Origin: Aporrectodea caliginosa
Lineage: Eukaryota; Annelida; Clitellata; Crassiclitellata; Lumbricidae
Reading direction: 5' to 3'
Assembly (NCBI GenBank): GCA_020284085.1
Contig: JACEVL010000409.1
Coordinates: 553,501 to 617,500 of the forward strand
DNA: 64,000 bases
Part shown: in pieces, positions 11,300 through 22,977 of the stretch
Numbering within the stretch: position 1 is the stretch's first letter
Layout: each line of letters opens with the position of its first letter
Translations under genes and position numbers: made by a program
The notes under the pieces: generated by a model
Told to the model about the DNA's origin: nothing
What the model saw: only the letters and a program-made list of their open reading frames with translations
Database searches by the model: none

Positions 11300-12624
11300 A
11301 ACAATAAGAAACATCGAAAAGAAATACTTCGAACGTCAGCCTGAAGAAAGCCATGTCAGCCGAAAGGGAGATCGGCGACGCTCTACCGTAACTATACGAC
11401 GAGCACCAGTTCAAGTGACTATAACATTTCATCTCAATGATCATTTTTTAGGGGAAGGTCCGATCTTAGGGCCTTATAAAACATAAGCGCCTTTAAGTAG
11501 TCATTGATACTGGTTCTAGGTAAGGATTGTATACCTATGAACTAATGAATAACTAGTCTTTCTAGAATAGATAAATAGAGCATTGACATTATAATATAAT
11601 TGTATTTAAATCAGACATTTATTGAACTTATTAATATTCAAAACTCAAGACTACAAGACTTTTGTCTTCATTGAATTCTACTATATATAATGATAGGCAT
11701 TGCTACCTTCGGCATAGGGAGATAATAAAGTAACGTAAGATCCATTGCAACTCTAAGCTCCCTATGGAGGTAGGGACCCCTTACATAAGTGGTGGCATTT
11801 CGTCCGGGATAGAATTAGACAGATAGATAGACACAAGCTTACGTTTATTTTGAGATTGAAATCGATTTGAACTCACTTGGCAGCCATTTGCAAATTTCTT
11901 GTTGTCGTTTGGTCGGCTCATTAGTAGTCACGACGTAATAGTGACGTCAGTTCGGTGAGGTCAGGTCAACCAAAGATTTGAACAGTGAGGAAGATGAATG
12001 TCTGTTTTATTGTATTTTATGATTTTTTTGACATTTGTGATTTTTGTGATTCATTCTGATGTTCCCGCACTTTGAGGTCAACTGCATATTGAGAGTGTGG
12101 AACTTACTAGAGGTAATTAGCGGTGAAAACGAGGTTGGGTCAAGGTTATACAACTATTTATAGCCTTATGGAAATGTATCAGCGCTAGGCTGAGAGCTTT
12201 CATATAGCGCCAGTGGCCTATAGTGAAATAACGCAAGATGTCCGCAGAGTATCAGAAATGGATGAAAATCGGGCAGGAACTGGGTTTCGAAAATAGTGAA
12301 CTCAGAGAATTTGCAAAAGAAAGGCAAGCAGAAGCCAAAGAGGAGAAGCGACGTTTGGAGGAGATCGAAGCAAAGAAAAGTAAGGAAGAACTCGAAGAGA
12401 AACGGCGTTTGGAAGAGCTTGAAGATAGGAAACGTACAGAAGAGCTTGAAGCTAAGCGACTTGACAGGGAAGAAAAGCGACGCTCAGAAGAGCTTGAAGA
12501 AAGGAAAAGATTAGACCAAGTTGAGGAACAAAAGCGTCAGGATGAACTGAAGCGTTTAGAAATGGAGAACCAGAAACACATAAAACTAAGAGAATTAGAA
12601 TTGAGGACGGAGTACAATGTATAG
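11300..12624 (+). mobile_element. LTR retrotransposon remnant: LTR end, primer-binding site and gag start
   Basis: A TATA-like run (ctatatataat) near 11682 and a polyadenylation signal (aataaa) near 11725 precede an LTR-type end ...TTACA at 11785. A primer-binding-site-like TGGTGGCATTTCGTCCGGGA follows four bases later (11789-11809), as in Gypsy-type elements. A gag-like ORF starts at 12238. No pol or second LTR was found, so this is a truncated 5' end. The left LTR boundary is not determined, so the start given is nominal. Confidence 0.6.
12238..12624 (+). CDS. Gag-like N-terminal fragment with charged coiled coil (128 aa)
   Basis: The protein opens MSAEYQKWMKIGQELGF then SELREFAKERQ, a sequence type known from the N-terminus of Gypsy-family gag in invertebrates. 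About 90 residues of KRRLEELE-type repeats follow, predicting a long charged coiled coil. It ends with a TAG at 12622-12624 where full gag proteins continue to capsid and zinc-knuckle regions. It lies 430 bp after the primer-binding-site-like sequence, the usual leader spacing. An ordinary coiled-coil exon is the alternative, but the context favours the retroelement. Confidence 0.65.
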   Translation: MSAEYQKWMKIGQELGFENSELREFAKERQAEAKEEKRRLEEIEAKKSKEELEEKRRLEELEDRKRTEELEAKRLDREEKRRSEELEERKRLDQVEEQKRQDELKRLEMENQKHIKLRELELRTEYNV

Positions 12625-12796
12625 CAAAGAAACAGAGGTGACGTACTTGGGAACGGAGGAGATTGGGATAATACTGGACGAAACAAATGATAATGCCAAT
12701 TATTAAGAAGATAAAAATGTCAGTATTTAGAGAAGATAAGGATTGTTAGCCTTTGCTTTTCGTTAAATAATTCCCGAAAATGTGCGGTTTACACCG

Positions 12797-12915
12797 TCCT
12801 ATAACTGTCTTGGACCTCGTGCCTTGGTCTCGGTCTTAGTCTTGGTATCCCGCTGTCTTGGTCTAGGCTTGGAACTCAACTGTCTCGGTCTTGAAGTTTT
12901 AAGTCTTGCGTACCA
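12797..12915. repeat. Degenerate CTTGGTCT-type short tandem repeat
   Basis: The motif tcttggtct / tctcggtctt recurs about nine times in 120 bp. It resembles the repeated ends of some DNA transposons, but I could not find a matching inverted end or target duplication. Confidence 0.4.
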
Positions 12916-13432
12916 GTCTGCTGGCAGGTTGAAACAGAGCTTGAAAAACTGAAAACGTGGTGCTATGGTTGAAATAGATTATAGTGGCGTAGGTCTGGCT
13001 TTTATCGTCTGTGTGGTGTAAACAAAAGTGATCCCTTTATATGCTCTTACTAACAGCCTTCGCGAACTGCTGTTGAGTGAAGGAATCCGCCATGAACTGC
13101 CATTAGATGTTGGCCTCCGTTACCCTATTAGTCACATAAAAATCGTATATTTCACATCAAATACTAATTAACACTGAGTCATCCGACCCTACCCTTTGTC
13201 TCACAGACTTCGCTCTAAAATTATACTTGCTTCACGTGATATGTCTGATTAATACATTTGCAATTCTGATGACAAGCATTGCGTTAATTCGTGACCTGGG
13301 AATCGCAAACAGCTGCGACTCAGTCGGGCGCGTAGGCCTAATCGATTCCGTGTCGGTCGCCCCACCCCCTCCCCCTACAGGGTCGCAGCAGGGACGTTCT
13401 AGCCAAGTAGCCTGCGTTACAGAAAATGCGCG

Positions 13433-13488
13433 CTTAGTAACGCTTAGTAACGCCTAGTTACGCTCAGCAACGCCTAGCAACGCTGGAC
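13433..13488. repeat. Short tandem repeat (~10 bp) at the left edge of duplication B
   Basis: Units agtaacgctt / agcaacgcct repeat six or so times before GCTGGACGCCTTCGGAG. The counterpart is at 3722-3770. Confidence 0.6.
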
Positions 13489-14037
13489 GCCTTCGGAGAA
13501 AAGTACAAAGTTTAGAAAGATCGTAATAATAAACTCGAGATTTCTTCAGCACCCCGTAAGAGCGAAGTCGCAGGAACCAACTTATTCACAGACGCTCAGT
13601 CAAAACAAAGTCGATAGACACGAAAGGTCTCTCCAATTATTAGTAATAGTCATCATGAGCTTAAAATTTCTAATGTGCTACTCGAAAGCAAAGCAAAGGG
13701 CACTAGCTTATTCACGAGCGCTGCGTCCTGTCAGAATGGTTTCCAGATAATTCCAGTAGACCGAGATTCGAGCCACCGCAATATCAGTTGACTCATGTGT
13801 GAGATCGTTGTGTTAACCGCATGCATAAACGAAGTGGTTTCATTGGTCATCCGCACATAGGCTACGAGGACACATTTACACCTCCTGCAATTCAGCCTTA
13901 ATTTGCTTAAATCCTTCTTACACACAGAACTCAGGGTAGCCTGTGTGTAAGACTTGGATATAGACGGATAATCTCATTTTGTGTCACCTCGACATTTGAG
14001 ATCTGTTCACATCAAAGCATGACTATGTTGATAATGA

Positions 14038-17000
14038 TCAGGAGACCCTGTCTGGTTCGCACTTCGAGTTCCGTTCGGCGGCCGTGAGCAGATCGATGTC
14101 GATCTGTCGAGGAACCGAGTGTGCGTCGAACACCTGCCCTACGTGTTCGGCGTTCTGCCTTTGGATCTGGATGGGGTGCGAGTTCGGCCACTTGTCGCAG
14201 GACACGCTATCGTGACAGAAGGCCGAGGACTGGACGAGGGGCCAGAGCTCGCTGCCCAAGAACCTCATGTCCTCCAAGTAGCTGTTACTGTACTGCACCC
14301 GCGAGGCGATTGGTCGATCACTCAGCAGCAGTCTCAGCCACTTTGTACGTGCTCCCCATAGTCCCCCACTGACCGGAAACTCCGCGTGGCTGGGGTGGTC
14401 GCGGATGCAGTGGAACAGCGTGTCCGTGTCCAGCCATGCGGAAACGATGGCGGCGTCACGCTCCGTCAACCTGCTGTCGGAGTCACGCGAGATGAACACG
14501 TCAACCGTCACGTCATCGACCGGAAGGAATCGCCAGAGCATCGGTGCCAATTCACCCGGATCGATGTACTTCAGGTCGGCGCCCAGCTCCTCCAGCTTTC
14601 GCGTCACCTGGGGCGGAACGGAGTCGCAGCTAGCGGGGCCTCCGTCCGTCTCCGAAGGGACCTGTCTCCGGCAGTAGATGGACAGTCTCCAGCCGGGGAA
14701 GATGACTGGGAGCAGCTGGGCGTTACGGACGGCGCCCAGAGTGTACTTAGGGTCATCGCCATAGAGGGACATGGCAATCACTCGCCCGGAACGACGAAGG
14801 TTGTCGTCGTGTCGAAGATCGAAATCCGCGTCAACCAACGCCTTCACGTACCTAAAGAAATTTCCAGTCACTTTTAGTACACGCTCATAGTTAATGTGTT
14901 AAGAGAATCTTCAGAGTGCCATGAAAATATTCTACATGCGTATATTATCGTAATCGTAAACGTAATCTCGAGATTTCTCCAGCGTACAAAAAATCGAAGC
15001 CGCGAGAACAGCCTTTTAAGAGAATCTTCTGCATATCTGCATAACTATAGCTGTGACAGTCATTCATTCATTCATTCTTCGTTTATTGAATCCAAAAAAA
15101 AGAAAAATACAACCATGAAACATTGACATGGGTACCGGTATTGAGAAACAACCGGTAGACCCAGAAGGAACAAAGTTCCGCTTGAATAGAGTCACCAAAT
15201 TCAAATTCAAATTCAAATTCAAATTATTTTATTGCAACCAAATTATTACAGTAAATCAGAGAATATGAACAAACAAAATACACTGGCAACAAAGGGAGGC
15301 CCAAAAGGGATGGAGATCCCGCTAAGGAGGGTCACCCATGTAGCAATTTCCCAAAAACAAAAAAAATAAATTAAAGGCATTACAGATGGCGACGAAAAAC
15401 AGTCGTCTTTCTAATCAAGTGCATGCATTTAGTAAAATGCATGTATGTAGTAAAGCATGTATCTGGACATTATAGAGCATAATTTTAAGAACCTATCAAA
15501 GCGCCATCAAGTCCATGGCTAAGGGATATGGTGCGTTTTAACGTCTCAGGCTTTCTTGGTTGCTGGTCTGAATCTTTGAAATTCCCTACCAAATTCAGTT
15601 CTTTTAATTCTTTCAGTTTCTGGTTAGGTTGAGCTGAAGCCGATTAGATGACATTCACGCCTGTACCACCATCACAGAGGTGAGTAGTGAATACAAAAAT
15701 AGGCTAGAGAATGAGAAAAAAGCTGACAACGGGTGTAAAGCTGGATGTTAGTCAGAGCATGGACGGACACGAGATCCGAGTGTGCAGTGTGATGATTCTA
15801 TTCAGATCTGCTTTGAATGTGTAACTCAACATAGAAACTTAAGCCTATTAACACGAAGAGACTTACCTCTGCAGTAAATGACTGTCGATAGCCGTCATCT
15901 CTGCCAGATCGTCATTCTCACCCTTCCTGTCACCAACACCGTCAGTCATGTTGCCACCGACAGTGACATCACGACCATCACCGTTGCCGATGACAACGTC
16001 AGCTTTACTGCCAACGCGACTACTTTTATTGGTGCCTTCAGTGGCCGTGTGGTCATCGAGTCCAGTTCCCTGGTGGCTTGACCACTGCGGTGAGTACAGT
16101 CGCAGGAGATAGCGCACGGCTGTGTCCAGCGTCCAGTCCGTCAGCGGAAAGAAGTGACCAAAGATTTCGTAGTGACGTCGATGGAAGAACAGTCTTCTTC
16201 CACCGGAAGTGACGACACCGACGTTCTTCTTGCGCTGAAGAACCTCGGTCGGTTGCTCCGCCCACTTCAGAGGCACCACGTGACTGCTCTGGGCGGGATC
16301 TGACCATACCAGGAGATCGTACCAGGTGACGTTGTCGAAATACGCTTCTATTAGGACGTCGTTGAGAGCGTTGACGAGGTTCAGTTCCGGCAATATCGTT
16401 GTCAACCAGAATGTGATGTTGACGCGTTGCCTTCGACATTCTTCCGTGGTTCTCCTCAGAAGACGATCCATCCAGGGAGTGGCCACCTGGATGATCCCGT
16501 CCTCCGAAGGCTTCGCTCTCGACTCGGGTCCGCCCGATCTGAGAACAACGTAAACGGCGTAATCAAACGAAGGGTCACAGTTGATGAACGTTTCAACGGT
16601 CTCATCACCATCTTCGCCTTGATGAATTGGTTTGTGGATATCAAGCGGGCCTTTGACACCGTTATCCTCACGAACAGTTCCATGGATTTCAGGAGGGTCT
16701 TCGATAACATCGTCCTTATGAATAGAGCTTTGAAAACTTTCGGTAGCTTCTTGCACCAAGAAGACTCCAATGATGGGGCGCAGAATACCTGAGTCAACTT
16801 GAGGAGGGTTTTCACAATTTATGCACGTCGGTGAGAGCAACTCTATCCTTCGTATTGAAATCTGCGACCGGTTCAGCTGAAGAACGGACTTGTGTGAGTC
16901 AGTTCCAACGACGACATACTCGATTAGGGAATTGCGGCGGTGCCCTAGTATTGCACCAAAGAAGGCGACGAGCGTCAACCCTGTTAGGCAGAGTAGAGCA

Positions 17001-17110
17001 AAGGCGAGAAGATAGCTGCGATGGAACAGGCATCTTCTCGGGAGCCAAGGACGTAAGGCCATCTTCTGAATCCGGTTACTAAGGAAACCGACACGCAGGA
17101 AGAGAATCAT
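14038..17110 (-). CDS. Type II membrane glycosyltransferase-like protein, copy B (2 exons, 685 aa)
   Basis: Exon 1 is 17110-15867 and exon 2 is 14851-14038. The 1015-bp intron has donor AG|GTAAGT and acceptor TTCTTTAG|G. The phase is the same as in copy A and restores Arg415. Exon 2 is exactly as long as in copy A (814 nt) and differs at few residues (for example EFPVSGG for EYPISGG, LLSDRPIAS for LLGERSIAS). The RDSDSR motif falls at 537-542. The first ATG adds 15 residues (MILFLRVGFL...) before the MALRPWLPRR start shared with copy A; either could be used. The membrane anchor and the two conserved blocks are as in copy A. All motifs are intact and there are no stops, so both copies look functional. 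Confidence 0.8.
14852..15866 (-). other. Intron of glycosyltransferase-like gene copy B
   Basis: It is bounded by GTAAGT and TTTCTTTAG. It contains an ATCGTA-tailed fragment (14945-15015), a CATT run at 15058-15080 and a retroposon-like segment with ttcaaattcaaattcaaatt ending near 15415. The rest aligns with the copy A intron. Confidence 0.75.
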
Positions 17111-17344
17111 TACCTCAGAGGCATCCTACTTGTGTAGGTATCTGGAATTTATGTAGCGCCAATCGGTTGGCCTGTATGACGTGTGGCTTTAGTAATCTGA
17201 TCGTCCGTGACCGATTGACTCATCATCGTCTCTGATCTCTCGTCGTCACTGTTACAAGGTTGCTTTAGAAGGAGATTCTGTTCCGTTCGGAGTTGTCAGT
17301 TATTTTACTAGGCCTAGTGATGCTTTCTTCATCTTGGTTCCTGA

Positions 17345-17530
17345 CAATCAACCAATCAAATCAAATATTCCTTTATTACAAAAATCTAGTTGGCAAAAGA
17401 CGCAACTAGTTACACGGCATCGTTCAACAATTAGTAGAGCAGCTCATCTCAGTTCACAGAGGCAAAGCAGTTATTAATATGCATTTTAATAAAGGGTCAT
17501 GATTACACTATTTTAAACAGTTATAGCCTA
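17345..17530 (-). repeat. Retroposon tail with TTTATT end
   Basis: Starts atcaaatcaaatattcctttattaca. Similar ends (simple repeat plus ctttattacaa or tcgtttattgaatcc) occur at 15058-15330, 34380-34660, 43775-43890 and 63675-63790. On the minus strand these are A-rich retroposon 3' ends. Confidence 0.4.
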
Positions 17531-17560
17531 CAATATCACGCATCGCTGTTCTCAGTAAGC

Positions 17561-17702
17561 ATCATCATCAACATCATCATCATCGTCCGCATCGTCATTA
17601 TCAACACCACCACTATCATCACCATCATCAGCACTACCACCATCATCATCATAATCACCACCATCATCATTATTACCACCACCAATACCATCATTATCAT
17701 TA
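17561..17702. repeat. Imperfect (CAT/CAC)n array
   Basis: About 140 bp of catcat with caccac interruptions. It is the counterpart of the CAT microsatellite at 7811-7903. Confidence 0.85.
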
Positions 17703-18192
17703 AAATTACATTACTGGCCAACATCGTCGTAAGTGTAACTGGAACTGTAACTGTGACATTTGTATAGCGCCGCTTCAACAGAAACCATCATTATCGTCAA
17801 CAACATCATCAATTGTTTTATTCTTATCGCATAATTAGGCTCAAGTTCATCTCCTTCCAGTTTATAATCAAATAACTTCCGCGATCATAACCAGTAATAA
17901 TAACTGAAATTCTTATAGGCCTACTATTAAATATTGATTAAAATCTGCAGGGCATAAAATAGTCAGTTTTCTTTGCAGTTGGCATTTTCGAATGTTCAGT
18001 ATAGACTTGTCTGAAGTGTGCAGTTTGCAGTATGAAGTTTTCTTGGGATTGTATATAGTCAACTACACGCGATTTCATTCTACTAACTAAATTTTTACTT
18101 ACCAGTATAAGTAGGCTACAGTTTCAACGTTTTCAGGAAGTGAATGTTGATGTTTATGAGTAATTTAGACTCTGGCTAAAGACATCAGTTGA

Positions 18193-18444
18193 TGGCTGCT
18201 AGCGTGCGCAGTCGTATTGCGCACCAAAGTCCGGCCAGAAGCCAAGGGGCAAATGCAAGACGTTTACAGAAACGATATAGGCTACGGGTACATAGTAAAC
18301 AAATCCATAGAAGAGTTTTTAGTCGAGCTCCAAAGGCGACAGAGTCTCTTCAGAGCCAGAGGCGCGTTTATAGAAAACGGAGCCCTAGGCGCAAAGAATT
18401 TTGAAGGCCTTCTGAACTTGTACACTGAGAGCCTCAGGCTCTGA
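18193..18444 (+). CDS. Orphan short ORF, possibly an exon or element fragment
   Basis: After a TGA at about 18190 the frame is open for some 80 codons without an early ATG. It reads AKGQMQDVYRNDIGYGYIV, then IEEFLVELQRRQSLFRARG and FEGLLNLYTESLRL before a TGA at 18442. Amphipathic composition and balanced codon use look coding rather than random. I do not recognise the sequence and see no neighbouring exons. It could be an internal exon of an undetected gene or part of a mobile element. Confidence 0.25.
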   Translation, partial: WLLACAVVLRTKVRPEAKGQMQDVYRNDIGYGYIVNKSIEEFLVELQRRQSLFRARGAFIENGALGAKNFEGLLNLYTESLRL

Positions 18445-18651
18445 TGGTGCTTAGCCTATCGTGTGCAACAACCCATGTAGTTGAACTTGAAGCCTGTTTT
18501 GTGAGTGTTATTGACATTGCGATTATGATTAGTTATAAGGGTTATTTTCAAGGAATGTGAAGTTATGTGAATTTAGTTTTTAAAAAACCGCAAGAATAGT
18601 CCTTTTTATAAGTGTATAGAACTCGTTTGTAGCAAGACAATGCAGCAATGT

Positions 18652-19038
18652 TATACACTGCAGTGCTTCCCAAAGTGGTGGTCTGCGGACCGGTGCCGGT
18701 CCGCGAGCCCTCAGTTGCCGGTCCGCGAAGTGAGTCAAGAAACTGGTCAAATTGTCTCGGAATCAAGAAATGGCTATTATATTTTTAAAAGTTATAGCAA
18801 AACAGACTTATTAGGATAGCATTTGAAGGGCAATAGAGTCATATAAACATGCAATTAAATTAATTTAAATGAATTGTTTAGGAATTTAGGTGATCGAAAG
18901 CGAAAAAGAGAAATAATAAAGAAATTTGGCACCGGTCCTCCTGCAGTGGGCAAATTCTTGCCGGTCCGTGACACTGAAAGTTAGGCTAATTCCTGCTGGT
19001 CCGTGACACTGAAAAGTTTGGGAAGCACTTTTATACAG
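18652..19038. mobile_element. hAT-type MITE, copy 1
   Basis: The ends are TGCAGTGCTTCCCAAA and, inverted, AAGTGCTTCCCAAA, a hAT-like terminus. The element covers 18660-19030 (371 bp). The 8-bp flanks are ttatacac (18652-18659) and ttatacag (19031-19038), one mismatch. The interior repeats GCCGGTCCGTGACACTGAAA-like segments. No transposase is present. A related copy lies at 52984-53307 in the opposite orientation. Confidence 0.8.
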
Positions 19039-19819
19039 TATACTGTTACATTCACAGTTGTGAAAGACGGACAGTGACAAATGTTATCTTCTGCATCGGT
19101 ATTAGTCGTATGCTGCCTAAGCCTAACTAACTTTTGGTGGGCGACATGTCTTCGAATTACAAATGCATCAAGCGAGTTTTTATCTACTTAGTTCATTTAC
19201 CACATGCTCGCGCTTCTTTCGTTTTGCAGCTCCAGAATCCTAACAAAGTTTCATAGAGCAGATTTTAGTCAATATTTAATATTATAAGAATTTCAATAAT
19301 TATTACTGGTTAACAATAGGCCTACTAATAAATGTCTTGAACACTAAAAACGACTGAATTGTGACCCTTGTCAACTCAGCTATAATGAGTACACTGACCA
19401 TACCCATGCCAGTGGAAAGATCAGAGAGTAATGGAGAGGGTTGGTTAGTGGTCACCCGCCCATATATACCTTAAAAGGAAGTCATTAGCACTTCATCCAT
19501 GGCTGCCCTTCAGGCTACTTTATTAAATTACTGTTCATCTTCTTCTGATTTTCTAGTAAAATTTATAGCATGAAAATTGACACGAGACCGTGACATACGA
19601 CGAGCCCCCATCGATCATTTAAGAATTACTAAGAATACTTACCCAATCGTCGCTACAGATCATCACCCAAAACATTCAGATATATTTAGGCACCAACAAT
19701 TGTCTTCAAGCAGACAATAGAAATTAGTCGGTCAGCCTAGAGCAGACAAATATTTCTATCAATAGGCTTCAATATAGGCTATACTCTGGGGAAAAACATT
19801 TTAGAAGCTTCTTGGCTCG

Positions 19820-20085
19820 GTCTGCATATATAAATATGCTTGTAAGGCGAACATGCATCTCGGCCGCTGTTCCCAGATGCTGGAACAGTCTTCCACCCGT
19901 CATCAGATTGGCCGACTCAGTAGACGCCTTCAAATCTAAACTCAAAACTTATTTGTTTGCCAAGGCGTATCCCGCTGATTAGTATTGTATGTGAGGCGCC
20001 CTTGTAGCGGTATGGCCGTGGTACGGCGCCATATAAATTGTCGTTATTATCATCATCATTATTATTAAGGCGGAGGCGAGAGATC
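19820..20085 (+). mobile_element. CR1-like LINE 3' end
   Basis: The plus strand encodes RCWNSLPPVIRLADSVDAF followed by KSKLKTYLFAKAY, the C-terminus of a LINE reverse transcriptase. After a stop comes a short 3' UTR ending gcgccatataaattgtcg and then a (TTATCA)n run. Confidence 0.7.
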
Positions 20086-20129
20086 AAAACTCCTCCACTG
20101 TCTGGTAAAGAAGGAAATAGCAACGCTAT

Positions 20130-20480
20130 TCATCTCTGTTAGATAGTTAAATGACTTAAATCCATCCTACGAAGTCACCAAAACTCCACCTCTCGCTATC
20201 TCTCCACAGGTCTTTCACACGAAACTGAAAATATTGCTTTTTGACAAATCCTATCCTGAATCCAACACTTCTCCCTGCCTACCTCGTCGTCTCAACACCA
20301 AACACCATCCACCTTAGCCGCCTGCCTGTCTGCCTGCCTGACTCTCTGGATTTTGACCCCCTGCCTATCGATTTTGATTTTATTGAGCGCCTGTGAATAA
20401 GCTGGTTCCCGCGACTTCGCTTTTGTGGGCGCTGTAGAAGTTTCGAGTTTACGATTACGATTAAATAGTTACTAACCTCG
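20130..20480 (+). mobile_element. LINE 3' end, same family as the one at 7905-9110
   Basis: The segment from ccatcctacgaagtcaccaa through ctccacaggtctttcac to caacaccaaacaccatccac is the plus-strand equivalent of the minus-strand LINE end near 8020-8170. A 3' UTR with ttcccgcgacttcgcttttg follows, then a gattacgatta tail. Frames are broken. Confidence 0.75.
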
Positions 20481-20865
20481 CAAGAGATATCGTCAACAGA
20501 CCTGGCAGCCGTAAGATGTCGGAAACTACAACTGAGAGACACCAGATCGTCGGATTCAAGCAGACAAGTTGTGGACAGAGACTCGGAGGATTATTGACTC
20601 GTTAAAAATAGTATCGATCATCATAAAGCTGAGCTGTCGGTGGAGTAAACATCGCTTAGACTTAGATGAACCGATCACGTATCATTTCTGCCGTGATGGA
20701 GTGGAGGGCTGGAGGCGAATGACATGACGAAACGATTTTTATTCTTAAAAAATCGAAAGCACGAGACAGTGTAACAGAGCCAATAACAAACAATCGTGAC
20801 AACGTGATAAAGTGAACCCACTCGGGGCTGAGCTGTCAGCGTCCAATCATCCAGAAAATCATTTC

Positions 20866-20946
20866 ACCTACCTATGCAATCAATTCACCTGTGCAATCAA
20901 TTCACCTGTGCAATCAATTCACCTATGCAATCAATTCACCTGTGCA
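20866..20946. repeat. 17-bp tandem repeat
   Basis: Four to five copies of caattcacctgtgcaat with single-base variation. Confidence 0.85.
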
Positions 20947-21183
20947 TGCTTTTCTTTAAAACCATTAAAGCTAGGTCTACCTATATCAACCTGTCATCGA
21001 GCCTATAGTGATTATCCAACCTGTGCACACCTAGCAGCCCAGGTGTGCGTGCATCACTGGGCTATCGCATGAAATACCATATATCATGCACTGGTCATAT
21101 AGGCGCAGAGGCAACCTACCTATCTGCGTCCCGTGCAAACGCAGGCCTGGCTTCTGCTGCATCTCATGAAAAGCACAGCCCCC

Positions 21184-21835
21184 GTGTGTGTGCGTCCGTG
21201 TGTCTGTGTCTGTGTGTCTGTGTCCGTGTGTCTGTGTCTGTGTGTGTTGTGGACTTAATCCATGCGAATACAGGTGAACTGATTGGACGCCAGGTGCGAC
21301 GGGCGGCGGAGCCTCTCGACTTCTATGGCCCTCCCTATCTCTCTCTATCTGCCTCTCTATGTCTGTCTCTGTCTCTCAGTCTGTCTCTGTCTCTCTCTGT
21401 CTCTGTATCTCTGTCTATCTCTCTGTCTCTCAGTCAGTCTCAGTCTGTCTGTCTATCTCTCTGTCTATCTATTATCTATTATAAATCTTTCTCTCCCCTC
21501 TCTCTTCCTCTGTTTCTCCATCTCTCTGAGTCTCTGCCTCTGTCTAACTCGCTGTCTTTATCTGTCTCTATTTCTCTCCATCTCTCTGTCTCTGTCTCTC
21601 TCTCTCTACCTCTGTCTCTCTGCATTTTGCTCTCTCTCTCTCACACTAGGTATCTCTCTTTGTAAGTCTGTGTCTCTCTCCCTCTGTCTCTCCATCTGTT
21701 TATATCTCACGCTGTCTCCGTTTCTCTCTCTGTCTCAGTCGCTATCTCTATCTCTTATCTGCGTCTCTGTGTCTCTGTCGCTCTATGTTTCCCTGTCTCT
21801 GTCTCTGTCTCTCTGTCTGTCTCTGGATCTATTTG
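21184..21835. repeat. TGTGTC and TCTC/TGTC microsatellite block
   Basis: 21184-21246 is (TGTGTC)n-like. About 21335-21835 is a long imperfect (TCTCTG)n tract. Open frames here are low-complexity Leu/Ser artefacts. Confidence 0.9.
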
Positions 21836-22014
21836 CCAATATAAGGCGCTGTTAATTGACTCCCTGTGCATTTTGTAGCCATTCGATTGTCAGCGCCCAG
21901 CATCGAATCGAAGCCTTGAAACACTATACATAGTGCATGTGATCAGTGCAGGAGCGAAATCAGTATAGGCCCACACATGCACATCACCCATGGGAATGGG
22001 ATTTCATTCGCATG

Positions 22015-22770
22015 ACCATGTATGTATGTATATGTATGTATGTATGCATGTATGTATATATATAATATACACGTGTGCATGTATGTATGTATGAATTTAT
22101 GTGTGTATAAATAGATGTATATTTGCATGTGTACACATGCACATATATCTGCATGTGATTGTATGTGTCGCAAGACTTGCAAATGATGATGTTACTCAGG
22201 TAATTACTCCCCATGATACACTCCTCTGCTCTTCGCGAAACTAGTCCTGCGGTTTTGGCGAACTGCAATTAGACCTACAGGGAAATTATGCATACGAACG
22301 AAACCGTTGCTATCACACACGTATTTATACAGCTTACATATATGTATGCATATGTATGTATGTATGTATGTATGTATGTGTATGTATGTATGTATGTATG
22401 TATGTATGTATGTATGTGTGTGTATGTGTGTGTGTATGTATGTATGTGTATGTGTGTGTATGTGTGTATGTATGTGTGTATGTGTGTGTGTGTATGTATG
22501 TATGTATGTATGTATGTATGTATGTATGTATGTATGTATGTGTGCATGTGTGTATGTATGTATGTATGTATGTGTGTATGTATGCATGTATGTATGCATG
22601 TATGTATGTATATGTATGTATGTATGCATGCATGTATGTATGTATGTATGTATGTATGTATGTATGTATGTGTGTATGTATGTATGTACGTATGTATGTA
22701 TGTGTGTATGTACGTATGTATGTATGTATGTATGCATACATGTATGCATGCATGTATGTATGTATATACA
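22015..22770. repeat. (TATG)n microsatellite
   Basis: Two TATG/TGTA blocks, about 22015-22180 and 22330-22770, with TGTG interruptions. All six frames stay open because the unit has no stop; these are not genes. Confidence 0.95.
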
Positions 22771-22977
22771 GGCATTCACAAATATAGATCTATGATTTAT
22801 CCGGACCTATATAGATGATGAAGGTGTGCAGTTCACCTGTCTATTCGCTACCTGCTCGTGTTCAATGAGGTACTGTTCCCACCTGAGTTTGCAGAGCTTG
22901 GCATTCATCCGCGGCACGCAGTGCAAAAGGCAACGAAAGACACGCCGATAGTATCATCACCTTCCACGTCAGAATCA

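Larger units (their letters stand above)
13440..17715. repeat. Segmental duplication, copy B
   Basis: Same order and orientation as 3730-7910. Copy B has extra insertions: about 350 bp within the gene's intron (15058-15415, simple repeats plus a retroposon tail), about 145 bp just upstream of the gene (17107-17250), and about 180 bp at 17345-17530. Confidence 0.85.

Noticed and set aside
21045..21855. Leu/Ser-rich ORFs of about 200 aa
   Set aside because: They lie in a TCTCTG microsatellite.
22204..22818. Several long overlapping ORFs on both strands (130-190 aa)
   Set aside because: They are translations of a TATG/CATA tetranucleotide array, with four-residue periodicity and no other content.
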